This document shows, piece after piece, positions 7,485-15,945 of a stretch of 32,078 bases of DNA; the stretch's first letter is position 1; each line of letters begins with the position of its first letter. A program made the translations under genes and the position numbers. Below the pieces are notes generated by a model. The model was not told where the DNA came from and did not search any database. It saw only the letters and a list, made by a program, of their open reading frames with translations. The stretch is from Desulfamplus sp. Its GTDB lineage: Bacteria; Desulfobacterota; Desulfobacteria; Desulfobacterales; Desulfobacteraceae. The stretch spans positions 1 through 32,078 of the forward strand of contig JADFZO010000036.1 of NCBI GenBank assembly GCA_015232465.1, read 5' to 3'.

Positions 7485-9398
7485 CTATTCCCCTAAAGCT
7501 ATCTTTAATTTTTCAGCCACACTTTTCGACATCCCGGGCAGGGCTGCAATCTCCTCAACAGTTGCCATTTTCATCGCACTTATACCCTTAAAATGGGCAA
7601 GTAGCATAGCTTTTCTCTTTTTGCCAACCCCTTCAACTCCATCTAAAATCGACAACTCAGCACGTTTTGCCCTTCTCTGTCTCTGAAAAGTTATCGCAAA
7701 ACGGTGAGCCTCATCACGCAGACGTTGAAGAAGGTAGAGAGCCTTAATTGACTGAGATGATTGCGTCATATTAATTGGATTACTTCTACCCCAAACATAA
7801 ACTTTATCGTGAGTTTCGCCTTTTTCCAAATCTTTTTTAGCAAGACCAATGACCTTAATTTTGCCCTTTAGTTCAGGTCTTTTTAGCTCTAAATCTGATA
7901 AAACAGCCATTGCCATTGAGAGCTGCCCCTTACCACCATCAACAACTAAAAGGTCTGGCAGATCCATATCCCCATTTTTTCCAATATTAGCATCACTTTG
8001 AATCGAAAATCGCCTTGTAAGTACCTCTGTCATATAGGCATAGTCGTCATGCCCTTTAACGCTTTTAATGATAAATTTACGATAAAGAGATTTTGCAAGC
8101 TCTCCATCTATAAAGACCACCATTGATGAGACAGGATCAGTGCCAGCAATATTTGAGTTATCAAAACACTCAATCCTTTTTGGATAATTTTCCATTCCAA
8201 GAGATTTTTGCAGCGTTGTTAGAATCTGGCTATTTTCGTTATTTTTTAAAATAGAGGTCTCAAGCTCTCTTTGTGCGTTGTTGATTGCCATATCAACAAT
8301 TAGCCTCTTTTCCCCACGCTCAGGCACTAAAATATTGACCTTTTTACCTTTTGCCAAGCTAAGAGCCTCTTCAAGAAGAGCTTTATCTTCAAAATTTTCT
8401 GCTGTAAGTATTTGTGATGGAATAAATCGTCCAGCTTGATAATACTGCTTTAAAAAAGCCTCCAATATTTTAGATGTTGCACTTTTAATAGTTGTGGTAT
8501 CTAAGTTATCGCTATCAACAACATTTAGATTTAACTTAACGTCAAATAGATGGTGCTCAGTGCCCACCACATAACCAGAGCGAACAAAAAGAAGCGTAAC
8601 CACTGCTCTGCCCTCTTTTTCGACAGAGGCTACAACATCTCTATCCATCAAATCTGCTGATACTGCAATCTGCTGCTCAAGACTTCTCTCAATCGCAAAT
8701 ATGGTATCTCTTATATAGGCTGCCTTTTCAAACTCCTGATTCTCAGCCTCTTGTGCCATCTCTTTTTTCAGTCTTTTTACCAAATCTGGCGATCTACCTT
8801 TAAGAAATAGGGCTACATCACCAACCATTTTTTTATAAATTTCAACTGGAACCTTGTTGCAACATGGTCCTAAACACGCCTTTATCTGAAACTGAATACA
8901 TGGTCGTGTTCGATTTTGAAAATTTCTATCGCGACATTTTCTAAGTTTAAATATTCGATTAACCTGCCTTAATACTGTTTTGATGTTATGCCCTGATGAG
9001 TATGGTCCAAAGTAGGTAGCACCATCATTTTTAATCTTTCTTACAACCTGCAAAAGAGGGTAATCTTCAGTAGTGTCGATACGAAAACAGGGGTAATTTT
9101 TTCCATCTTTTAAAAAGATGTTGTACTTAGGTTTATGCTTTTTTATTAAAGTGGCTTCAAGAATAAGGGCTTCGTGCTCTGTTGAGGTTATAATAATATC
9201 AAAATCTGCGATATTTTTAATAAGAAGAGTGGTCTTATTATCGTGCCCAGACTCTCGTACAAAATATGATGCAAGCCTCTTTTTAAGATTTTTTGCCTTT
9301 CCAACATAGATGATCCGCCCCTGAATATCTTTCATCAGATAGACACCAGGATCAGAAGGGGCAAGATCATATCGCTGTTTTATTAAATCAGATACCAT
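7485..9398 (-). CDS. uvrC: Excinuclease ABC subunit C
   Basis: UvrC makes the two incisions around a lesion handed over by UvrAB in nucleotide excision repair. The N-terminal GIY-YIG nuclease domain is intact (GVYLMKD, IIYVGKAKNLKKRL, about residues 17-46). Four cysteines follow with the spacing CX11CX7CX3C (CRDRN...PC...KACLGPC), the same spacing as the 4Fe-4S ligands reported in E. coli UvrC. A UVR motif (EFEKAAYIRDTIFAIE) is next, then the RNase H-like 3' nuclease domain (ECFDNSNIAG, LLVVDGGKGQ). Two helix-hairpin-helix units close the protein (LDGVEGVGKKRK, ALPGMSKSVAEKL). Length is 637 aa, normal for the family. The ATG at 9398 lacks a close ribosome site. The gene follows the acyl-CoA ligase by 23 bp. 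Confidence 0.96.
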   Translation of the reverse strand: MVSDLIKQRYDLAPSDPGVYLMKDIQGRIIYVGKAKNLKKRLASYFVRESGHDNKTTLLIKNIADFDIIITSTEHEALILEATLIKKHKPKYNIFLKDGKNYPCFRIDTTEDYPLLQVVRKIKNDGATYFGPYSSGHNIKTVLRQVNRIFKLRKCRDRNFQNRTRPCIQFQIKACLGPCCNKVPVEIYKKMVGDVALFLKGRSPDLVKRLKKEMAQEAENQEFEKAAYIRDTIFAIERSLEQQIAVSADLMDRDVVASVEKEGRAVVTLLFVRSGYVVGTEHHLFDVKLNLNVVDSDNLDTTTIKSATSKILEAFLKQYYQAGRFIPSQILTAENFEDKALLEEALSLAKGKKVNILVPERGEKRLIVDMAINNAQRELETSILKNNENSQILTTLQKSLGMENYPKRIECFDNSNIAGTDPVSSMVVFIDGELAKSLYRKFIIKSVKGHDDYAYMTEVLTRRFSIQSDANIGKNGDMDLPDLLVVDGGKGQLSMAMAVLSDLELKRPELKGKIKVIGLAKKDLEKGETHDKVYVWGRSNPINMTQSSQSIKALYLLQRLRDEAHRFAITFQRQRRAKRAELSILDGVEGVGKKRKAMLLAHFKGISAMKMATVEEIAALPGMSKSVAEKLKIALGE

Positions 9399-9421
9399 AA
9401 TAAATGCGTATTAAAACCTTT

Positions 9422-10903
9422 TTAAGCTCCGCTACCATAAAGCTCTTTAACCTTTTTACGATCAATAGAGCCATCGCTTTTTTGGGGCAAACTTTGGACA
9501 AACTCAACGTACCCTGGCTTTTTATATCGAGCAATACGTGATCCCACAAATTCGATAAGCTCTTTTGCCGATAACTCAGAGCCAGATTTTAGCACGCAAA
9601 CAGCTTTAACCCCTTCCCCAAATTTTGGGTCAGGGACACCAATAACGCTTGTAGCTTCAACGTCAGGGTGCTCTAAAATCACACTCTCAACCTCAGCAGG
9701 ATATACGTTTTCGCCGCCCGGTTTAATCAGCTCTTTTTCAGGTTTTCTACCCTCAAACCAGAGATAGCCATTAGAGTCAATACGACCAACATCACCAGTA
9801 AGATGCCAACCATTTCTGATGGTTGATGTGTCAAATCCCCCATTTTTCCAAAATCCTTGAAAGACAAGAGGACCGCGAACAGCAATCTCTCCGCTCTCAT
9901 TGCAAGGAACTATCGAACCATTTTCATCAACAATTGCCATATTTGAGATGCAGCACTGACGACCCGCAGATCCCGGGCACTCTAAAGCGTCAGATAGAGT
10001 TACAAATCCAGATGTCTCGCTTTGACCGTAGAGAATCCAGAATCTGCTTGATGTTTTTTCGCAAAATTTTGCAATATTTTGGGGTGAATCTATGCCAACT
10101 GTATGTTTTAGCGATGATATGTTGTAAGTTCTCTCTGCTTTCTCCATCTCCTCCATAATATTTGTTAAAATTGGCGGAAAGCTCGCCATGAGTGTAACTC
10201 TTTGATTCTCTATTATTTTAAGAGCCTCTTGAGCGTTAAATTTCTCCATAATCACATTTTTCCCACCCATCTGCATCACGGCAAGGGATAGATTCATGCC
10301 AGTTATGTGAAAAAGTGGCAGCATGTTTAAATAGGCATCGGATTTGCCTATATTCATTGTAAGACAGGTTTGAAGATTAGATGCAATGATGTTGTTGTGA
10401 GATAGAGCAGCTCCTCTTGGCTTTCCAGCAACTGCAGCAGTATAGATTAGGGTAAAAATATCATCTTTTTGGTGAAAAAATGGGGTAAAATTGCAAGATT
10501 CTCTCTTATCAAAACAAGATATATCAAGTTTCTTTTCACATTTTAAGGCATCGGCAATTTGGCTCTGAGTTGAGTCAAAAAATAGAATCTTTGAGTCAGA
10601 ATCTTGAAGTATGTATCCTAACTCATCTTGCGATAGCCGCCAATTTAACGGCACAAGTATCGCACCAATTGCAGAGGTCGCACCATAAAGAGCAAGATAT
10701 TCGTACCTGTTCATTGCAAGAGCTGCAACGCTTTGAGATGCTTTAACTCCACAGCGAGAGATTTCAGAGGCAAGTGAGTTTACCTCAATAAAAAATTGAT
10801 GGAAAGTGAGCGATTTCTCACCATCTACAATTGCTGTCTCGTCTGGAAACAGCATGGCATTTCTTTTGATCATATCATAAACAGAGAAGGTAGAAGCTGA
10901 CAT
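9422..10903 (-). CDS. AMP-binding (class I adenylate-forming) acyl-CoA synthetase-like protein with altered motifs
   Basis: This 493-aa protein has the ANL (acyl-CoA synthetase) fold. The LYGQSETSG box, HLTGDVGRIDSNGYLWFEGR (motif A7/A8) and KPGGENVYPAEVE hinge are clear. Two diagnostic sites differ from consensus. The phosphate-binding A3 loop, usually YTSGTTGxPKG, reads YTAAVAGKPRG (residues 154-164). The A10 catalytic lysine in the C-terminal TGK motif is replaced, because the segment reads SDGSIDR with Ser479 at the lysine position. In acetyl-CoA synthetase that lysine is required for adenylation but not for thioester formation. It is therefore either a divergent ligase subfamily or a protein with a restricted reaction. 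ATG 10903 has AGGAG about 10 nt upstream. It heads the minus-strand run leading into uvrC. The substrate is unknown. Confidence 0.85.
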   Translation of the reverse strand: MSASTFSVYDMIKRNAMLFPDETAIVDGEKSLTFHQFFIEVNSLASEISRCGVKASQSVAALAMNRYEYLALYGATSAIGAILVPLNWRLSQDELGYILQDSDSKILFFDSTQSQIADALKCEKKLDISCFDKRESCNFTPFFHQKDDIFTLIYTAAVAGKPRGAALSHNNIIASNLQTCLTMNIGKSDAYLNMLPLFHITGMNLSLAVMQMGGKNVIMEKFNAQEALKIIENQRVTLMASFPPILTNIMEEMEKAERTYNISSLKHTVGIDSPQNIAKFCEKTSSRFWILYGQSETSGFVTLSDALECPGSAGRQCCISNMAIVDENGSIVPCNESGEIAVRGPLVFQGFWKNGGFDTSTIRNGWHLTGDVGRIDSNGYLWFEGRKPEKELIKPGGENVYPAEVESVILEHPDVEATSVIGVPDPKFGEGVKAVCVLKSGSELSAKELIEFVGSRIARYKKPGYVEFVQSLPQKSDGSIDRKKVKELYGSGA

Positions 10904-11106
10904 TGTTAATTTACTCCTAAGTTAAATGGACATTATTGCCAGATTAAAATAGAGATTTTACTCGTTTAAAACATGTATAGAAATAAACGATAAAAACTAC
11001 TGCTTAAATATAAACTTTTAAGATGTTAATCTGTTAGGATTTTGAAAAAAAGTCAATAGTCAGGTAAATAAGAGGGGAAAATATTTGGGAGGTAAAACGA
11101 TGAGAT

Positions 11107-11181
11107 TGGAGCGGGAAACGGGATTTGAACCCGCGACTTCGACCTTGGCAAGGTCGCACTCTACCACTGAGTTATTCCCGC
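11107..11181 (-). tRNA. tRNA-Gly (anticodon GCC)
   Basis: The minus strand folds into a complete 75-nt cloverleaf. The acceptor is GCGGGAA/TTCCCGC and the D-stem is ACTC/GAGT. The anticodon stem CGACC/GGTCG has loop TTGCCAA and anticodon GCC. The T-stem GCGGG/CCCGT has loop TTCAAAT. The discriminator is T and CCA is encoded. All arms pair, so it should be functional. It has its own promoter upstream (11200-11228) and lies about 200 bp before the acyl-CoA synthetase gene on the same strand. Confidence 0.97.
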
Positions 11182-11199
11182 TCTTAAAAAATATGGAGT

Positions 11200-11228
11200 T
11201 TTCTACATGGAGAGTAAGAGGCTGTCAA
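11200..11228 (-). promoter_or_regulatory. Sigma70-type promoter of tRNA-Gly
   Basis: Read on the minus strand, a perfect -35 TTGACA (11228-11223) is followed by a 17-bp spacer and the -10-like TAGAAA (11205-11200). The mature tRNA 5' end is 19 bp downstream, a normal distance for a short 5' leader. Confidence 0.6.
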
Positions 11229-11257
11229 GATTTTTTTTATCTCTAACCATTTTTAAA

Positions 11258-11286
11258 TTGGATTTTATCATTTGGGGTTGTATGCT
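11258..11286 (+). promoter_or_regulatory. Candidate promoter for the dapB-like gene
   Basis: TTGGAT at 11258-11263 and TATGCT at 11281-11286 are separated by exactly 17 bp, about 60 bp before the chosen ATG at 11347. The match is partial (three of six and four of six consensus bases). It also lies inside the longest open frame beginning at TTG 11272, which favours the downstream start. Confidence 0.3.
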
Positions 11287-11346
11287 CTACATAAATCATG
11301 GCATAGAAGTTACAAACAATTAATTATGGAGTGGAATTTTAAAATT

Positions 11347-12141
11347 ATGAAGCTAAATGTATCTATTGCTGGAGCTACTGGGTGGGTTGGCAAACCTCTT
11401 TGTGTTGCAATCTCAAAATCTGATGACTTAAACCTTGTTGGTGCTGTTGCACGAACACATAAGGGGCATAAATTACAAGATGTTTTGGATTTAAAGAGCG
11501 ATATTACTATTAAAGGCTCTGTAGAGGATGCTCTTCTTAGCCCAACTGACGTATTGGTTGACTACACAAAGGCAGACGTAGTTAAAGCTAATGTTATGAG
11601 TGCTATATCTAAAGGTGTCTCTGTTGTGATAGGCTCTTCTGGATTGACAGATAACGATTTTATTGAGATTAATCAGGCTGCGTTAGAGCATAAAGTTGGC
11701 GTAATAGCTGCTGGCAACTTTGCAATTACCGCTGTTTTACTACAACGATTTGCCTGTGAAGCTGCAAAATATCTATCGCAATGGGAGATAATTGATTACG
11801 CATCAGACTCTAAGCAAGATTCGCCAAGTGGAACTGCAAGAGAGTTGGCATTTCGTCTATCTGAGATCAAAAAGCCAGAGCCTACCTATCCAGTTGAACA
11901 GACAATCGGAGAGAGGCAGAGTCGTGGAGCAACCTTAAACGGCAATCAAATACACTCGATTCGCCTTCCAAACTATGTTCTAAGTATTGAAGCACTATTT
12001 GGTGCAAAAGATGAGCGTCTGACCATTCGCCATGATGCTGGAGCAGGGGCAGAGCCTTATATTCAAGGAACGCTCTTGGCTATCCGTAAAGTTAAAAGTT
12101 ACGTTGGACTAATTAGGGGTTTAGATAAGATAATGCAGTAA
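11347..12141 (+). CDS. dapB: Divergent DapB-type dihydrodipicolinate reductase
   Basis: This is a 264-aa NAD(P)H-dependent reductase of the DapB fold. Canonical DapB reduces 4-hydroxy-tetrahydrodipicolinate in the lysine/diaminopimelate pathway. The nucleotide-binding loop is GATGWVGKP near the N-terminus, and the catalytic-domain motif DSPSGTARELA is present. The usual AHHRHK box just before it reads YASDSK: the general-acid His pair is absent and only the Lys remains. The C-terminal segment (LTIRHDAGAGAEPYIQG) also differs from the usual ITHRAxxRxxFAxGA. These features match a divergent DapB-like group, so the lysine-pathway role is not certain. The frame is open back to TTG 11272. ATG 11347 is chosen because homology begins there and a GTGGAA lies 10 nt upstream. 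Confidence 0.8.
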   Translation: MKLNVSIAGATGWVGKPLCVAISKSDDLNLVGAVARTHKGHKLQDVLDLKSDITIKGSVEDALLSPTDVLVDYTKADVVKANVMSAISKGVSVVIGSSGLTDNDFIEINQAALEHKVGVIAAGNFAITAVLLQRFACEAAKYLSQWEIIDYASDSKQDSPSGTARELAFRLSEIKKPEPTYPVEQTIGERQSRGATLNGNQIHSIRLPNYVLSIEALFGAKDERLTIRHDAGAGAEPYIQGTLLAIRKVKSYVGLIRGLDKIMQ

Positions 12142-12147
12142 TCTCAA

Positions 12148-12254
12148 ATGGTTGACGGTTTAGTGAGGCGATTATTTTTCAAGAATTTTTAAAATCAATT
12201 GCAATTATAAACAATCTGTCTGCCCATAATTTAGAGTGGCTATTTTACTCTGGC
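12148..12254 (+). pseudogene. Possible frameshifted 5' segment of the M23 gene
   Basis: ATG 12148 opens a 14-codon frame (MVDGLVRRLFFKNF) that stops at TAA 12190-12192. With one extra T in the five-T run at 12186-12190, the frame would continue as LKSIAIINN and join the open frame leading to HNLEWLFYSG and the M23 ORF. This is seen directly in the reading frames. Whether it is a mutation, a sequencing error, slippage or coincidence is not decided by the sequence. Confidence 0.35.
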
Positions 12255-12743
12255 ATGTTGTTTCAAAGCGATTTGAAGTGGTGGGCAGATTGGGGAAATA
12301 GATTGACCCCTCACGAAGGGGTTGACATCACTTTTTACAGGTACTCGAAAGAGCCATCAGTTATCTTATCGTTTGATTCGACAACTCTTGTGCCTGCAGT
12401 GGCTGATGGGGTGATATTAAATATTTGCGATGATTTTTTGGGGCAGTCAGTTGTTGCAAAATACCCATTTTACAACAACAATTTAAAATCAACCATTGTG
12501 GTTATTTACTCCCACATTAAAACCCAAACTAATTTAAAGCGTGGCATGGAGATATTTAAGGGGCAGATAATCGGAAAAGTTGCTGATACCTCAACAAAAA
12601 AATCGAAAATTTTACCCCATCTTCACATATCAGTTGCAGAGATACTAAAAGCGATACCATTTGATAGTCTTAACTGGAGTCTATTTGGTAATCCTAAAAT
12701 TGCCAATTGCAGTGTAAATTTTTTTAATCCAATCTTGATTTAA
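12255..12743 (+). CDS. M23 (LytM)-family metallopeptidase-like protein, 5' end uncertain
   Basis: This 162-aa open frame carries all zinc-site elements of M23 peptidases: H20 and D24 in HEGVDI, H87 in IYSHIK, and H122/H124 in LPHLHIS. M23 enzymes cleave peptide bridges in peptidoglycan or related peptides. No signal peptide or membrane segment is seen from ATG 12255. The frame remains open upstream to a TGA at 12153 and still reads as plausible protein (SAHNLEWLFYSG just before the ATG), but that stretch has no ATG, GTG or TTG. A short ORF from ATG 12148 runs into the same coding sense if one T is added to the T run at 12186-12190. The 5' end may therefore be frameshifted. It lies 113 bp after the dapB-like gene. 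Confidence 0.65.
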   Translation: MLFQSDLKWWADWGNRLTPHEGVDITFYRYSKEPSVILSFDSTTLVPAVADGVILNICDDFLGQSVVAKYPFYNNNLKSTIVVIYSHIKTQTNLKRGMEIFKGQIIGKVADTSTKKSKILPHLHISVAEILKAIPFDSLNWSLFGNPKIANCSVNFFNPILI

Positions 12744-12882
12744 AGAGATGGTAAAAATATTGCTCTTAAAAAACTAAGGGATTGAAAAAAATATATTATT
12801 GCTCTATTATCCAGTAACATTTTTAGTTAAAGTCATTGATTTGACATTGAATTTACCATAAAAATCCGATTGGAGATGCACG

Positions 12883-13296
12883 ATGAAAAAGATTAAAATT
12901 ACATTAGGATTGCTTGTTGTTGTTTTTGTAGCACTTGTTATTTACCAAAACAGAGGATATTTTTTTGCAAAACAGGCTCTAATCTTTATTCTTGTTCCTG
13001 AAAAATTTCAATGGACAGCCCCTGAAGTTCAAAATGTTGCCTTTTTTGGTGGATGTTTAGCTATAGGAATCTTAATTGCTGGCTATCTTAGTCTGGTCTC
13101 AAAATTTAGATCAATGAAGAGCATAAAACAGCTTAATAAAACTATTGTATCCCAAGTTGAAACTATTGAATCACTAAAAGCTGAACTTGAAAATTTTAAA
13201 GCCCCATCTAATCCTGACAATCTTGAAAAGAGGGAAGAAAATCTCTCCTCTAATAACGCTTTGCCAAATAACGAGACCCCTCTTTTAAAAGATTAA
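12883..13296 (+). CDS. LapA-like (DUF1049) membrane protein
   Basis: This 137-aa protein has two transmembrane segments (about residues 5-22 and 52-74). The first ends in the LapA-type signature VIYQNRGYFF. After the second comes a predicted coiled coil (about 78-106) and an acidic, Asn/Pro-rich tail. This is the layout of LapA, an inner-membrane protein that with LapB (YciM) acts in lipopolysaccharide assembly in E. coli. No lapB is visible here, so a function in envelope assembly is only inferred. A GGAG ribosome site lies 8 nt before ATG 12883. A TTGACA hexamer at 12841 has no clear -10 partner. mutS follows after 23 bp. Confidence 0.7.
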   Translation: MKKIKITLGLLVVVFVALVIYQNRGYFFAKQALIFILVPEKFQWTAPEVQNVAFFGGCLAIGILIAGYLSLVSKFRSMKSIKQLNKTIVSQVETIESLKAELENFKAPSNPDNLEKREENLSSNNALPNNETPLLKD

Positions 13297-13319
13297 GATT
13301 GTGATTCAAAGCAGAGAAC

Positions 13320-15914
13320 ATGACCACTCAAACCACTACCCCTATGATGGAGCAATATTTTGCCATCAAAAAGAGGTATCCTGATTCAATTCTATTCTAC
13401 AGAATGGGTGATTTCTATGAGATGTTTCACTCAGACGCAGTAAAAGCATCTGCAATTTTAGAGATCGCCCTCACCTCTCGAAACAAGCAGCAAGATGATG
13501 CTATTCCAATGTGTGGTGTGCCATATCGAGCGGCTGACATCTATATCTCAAAACTGATTGAAAACGGCTGCAAGGTTGCAGTGTGTGAACAGGTTGAAGA
13601 TGCCTCAGAGGCAAAGGGTTTGGTGCGGCGTGAGGTTGTTCGGGTCATAACCCCTGGCATGATTTTAAATGAAAATCTGCTTGATAGAGCCTCGAACAAC
13701 TATATTCTTGCACTATGCTTGGTTGAAAACGATGTTGGTATGGCATGGCTTGATATTTCAACAGGGACATTTAAAACAACCCAATCTAAAACCATTAACG
13801 GTAAAATTGGAGATGAGATTTTAGATGAGGTTTTACGGGTTGATCCAAGCGAGATTTTGCTCCCTATCAACTTTAAAACTGATCCAGCATGCAACTATAT
13901 CCGTAAAAGGTTGGAGCACAAGAGCATAAGTTATCTTGATAAGCTAAATTTTAAGCTGCCTGATGCAAAAGAGCGGCTTATGGATAAGTTAAAAATACGA
14001 AGTTTAAAGGGGTTTGGGTGCGATGAGCTAACTGCTGGAGTTGCTGCTGCTGGTGCTATTATATCTTACATTCAAGAGACTCAGCTTCAAGAGACTCAAC
14101 ACATTACAACTATCCAATATTACTCACTAAATAGCTTTCTTATAATTGATGATAGATCGTGCAGAAATCTTGAGTTACTAAAAAACATTGAGCGTGGTGA
14201 TAAAAGAGGCTCTCTTATAAATATTCTTGATAAAACAGTTACAGCAATGGGTGCAAGGCTTTTAAAAAGCTGGCTTTGTTACCCTTTAAAAGATAAATAC
14301 GATATTGAGTCAAGACTTGATGCTGTTGAGGAGGCTTTTGGGCAAAAACAGTTAAGGACAAATTTACGAAATGCCCTAAAATCTGTCTATGATCTTGAAC
14401 GTCTTGGCAGTAAAATCTCAATGGGTCAGGCAAATGCTCGTGATCTGCTCTTTCTTAAAAACTCTCTTTTAAAGTTGCCAGAGATTTTGGATAATCTTAA
14501 TAAATTTAACTCAACCCTTTTAAATTTTAACTCAATAGTTCAAAATAGTATCATCAAAGAGCTTTTAGAGATTGCCAACCTTATTGATTTATCTATACGT
14601 GAAGATGCCCCAATGGTTATAAATGAGGGGCAGATGATAAAAACTGGTTTTAATCCTGAGCTTGATCAAATTATTGAGCTATCAGAAAATGGAAAAGAGT
14701 GGATAATCAAAGAGGGGTTAAAAGAGAAGGAAAAAACTGGTTTAAGCTCACTTAAGATAAAGTTTAACAAGGTTTTTGGCTATTTTATAGAGGTATCAAA
14801 GGGGCAGGCAGCCTCTGTTCCTGATAACTACATAAGAAAACAGACCCTTGTGAACGCAGAGAGGTTCATAACTCAAGAGCTAAAAGAGGTTGAATCTAAG
14901 GTTCTTAATGCGGAAGAGAAAAGAGCAACTCTTGAGTATGAGATATTTTCTAAAATACGCGAAGAGATTATCCTAAAAACCCCATCAATATTGGCTATGG
15001 CTCGTTTTTTGGCAACTGTTGATGTTATTTTCTGTTTTGCTGAAAATGCTGATTTAAACAACTACACTCGACCACAAATTAACGACAATCAGATTATATC
15101 TATCACTGACGGGCGACACCCTGTGGTAGAAAAATTAGTTGATGGCGAACGGTATGTGCCAAACAGCGTAACTCTTGATAATTATAAAAATCAAATTTTA
15201 ATTATCACAGGTCCGAATATGGCTGGAAAATCCACCGTATTACGTCAAGTCGCACTTATTGTTCTGATGGCTCATACAGGCTCATTTGTGCCAGCAGCAG
15301 AGGCTGACATTGCAATCACAGATAGAATCTTCACAAGAGTTGGGGCACTTGATAATCTATCACAAGGAGAGAGTACATTTATGGTTGAGATGGAGGAGAC
15401 CGCCAATATTTTAAATAATGCTACTGAAAATAGTCTTGTGATTTTAGATGAGATTGGTCGTGGTACAAGCACATTTGATGGTTTGAGCATTGCGTGGGCA
15501 GTTGCAGAGTATCTGCATGATCTTGAGGGTAAAGGGGTAAAAACTCTATTTGCTACCCATTATCACGAACTTATAGCACTTGAAGAGACAAAACCAAGGG
15601 TCAAAAATTATAATATTGCGGTAAAAGAGTTTAACGACAATATAATTTTTTTACGCAGACTTGTTGAGGGTGGAACAAATCGAAGTTATGGGATTCAGGT
15701 TGCACGTCTTGCAGGAGTGCCAGAAAAGGTTGTATTAAGAGCTAAAGATATTTTAAAGCAGATTGAAAATAGAGGCAATCAAGCAAACTCAGATAGCGAC
15801 ATAAACAGTATCGGTAATGCTCAATCTAAACAGATTGAACTTAAAAAGAGTGGTCGCAAAGCTAAACCTAAAAGCAGCACAATATCTGAAGATCGAGATA
15901 TTTTTTCGTATTAA
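13320..15914 (+). CDS. mutS: DNA mismatch repair protein MutS
   Basis: MutS recognises base mismatches and small loops and recruits MutL. The mismatch-binding F-Y-E motif is present at F32-Y33-E34 in MGDFYEMF, followed by the connector, core/lever and clamp regions. The ATPase domain has Walker A GPNMAGKST from about residue 631 and Walker B SLVILDEIGRGTS with the adjacent signature FATHYHEL. Length is 864 aa, typical for MutS1. The basic tail (KSGRKAKPKSS) lies in the usual C-terminal dimer/tetramer region. The ribosome site is weak (AGAGA). A second possible start at 13344 is no better. mutL is not in the window. Confidence 0.97.
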   Translation: MTTQTTTPMMEQYFAIKKRYPDSILFYRMGDFYEMFHSDAVKASAILEIALTSRNKQQDDAIPMCGVPYRAADIYISKLIENGCKVAVCEQVEDASEAKGLVRREVVRVITPGMILNENLLDRASNNYILALCLVENDVGMAWLDISTGTFKTTQSKTINGKIGDEILDEVLRVDPSEILLPINFKTDPACNYIRKRLEHKSISYLDKLNFKLPDAKERLMDKLKIRSLKGFGCDELTAGVAAAGAIISYIQETQLQETQHITTIQYYSLNSFLIIDDRSCRNLELLKNIERGDKRGSLINILDKTVTAMGARLLKSWLCYPLKDKYDIESRLDAVEEAFGQKQLRTNLRNALKSVYDLERLGSKISMGQANARDLLFLKNSLLKLPEILDNLNKFNSTLLNFNSIVQNSIIKELLEIANLIDLSIREDAPMVINEGQMIKTGFNPELDQIIELSENGKEWIIKEGLKEKEKTGLSSLKIKFNKVFGYFIEVSKGQAASVPDNYIRKQTLVNAERFITQELKEVESKVLNAEEKRATLEYEIFSKIREEIILKTPSILAMARFLATVDVIFCFAENADLNNYTRPQINDNQIISITDGRHPVVEKLVDGERYVPNSVTLDNYKNQILIITGPNMAGKSTVLRQVALIVLMAHTGSFVPAAEADIAITDRIFTRVGALDNLSQGESTFMVEMEETANILNNATENSLVILDEIGRGTSTFDGLSIAWAVAEYLHDLEGKGVKTLFATHYHELIALEETKPRVKNYNIAVKEFNDNIIFLRRLVEGGTNRSYGIQVARLAGVPEKVVLRAKDILKQIENRGNQANSDSDINSIGNAQSKQIELKKSGRKAKPKSSTISEDRDIFSY

Positions 15915-15945
15915 AAGATTTAATTCATAGGTGCAAAGAATATAA

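Noticed and set aside
11272-11346. N-terminal extension of the dapB-like gene from TTG 11272
   Set aside because: No similarity to the DapB fold, no ribosome site, and a promoter candidate overlaps it; ATG 11347 fits better.
12744-12882. TTGACA at 12841 as a lapA promoter
   Set aside because: No -10 hexamer at an acceptable distance.
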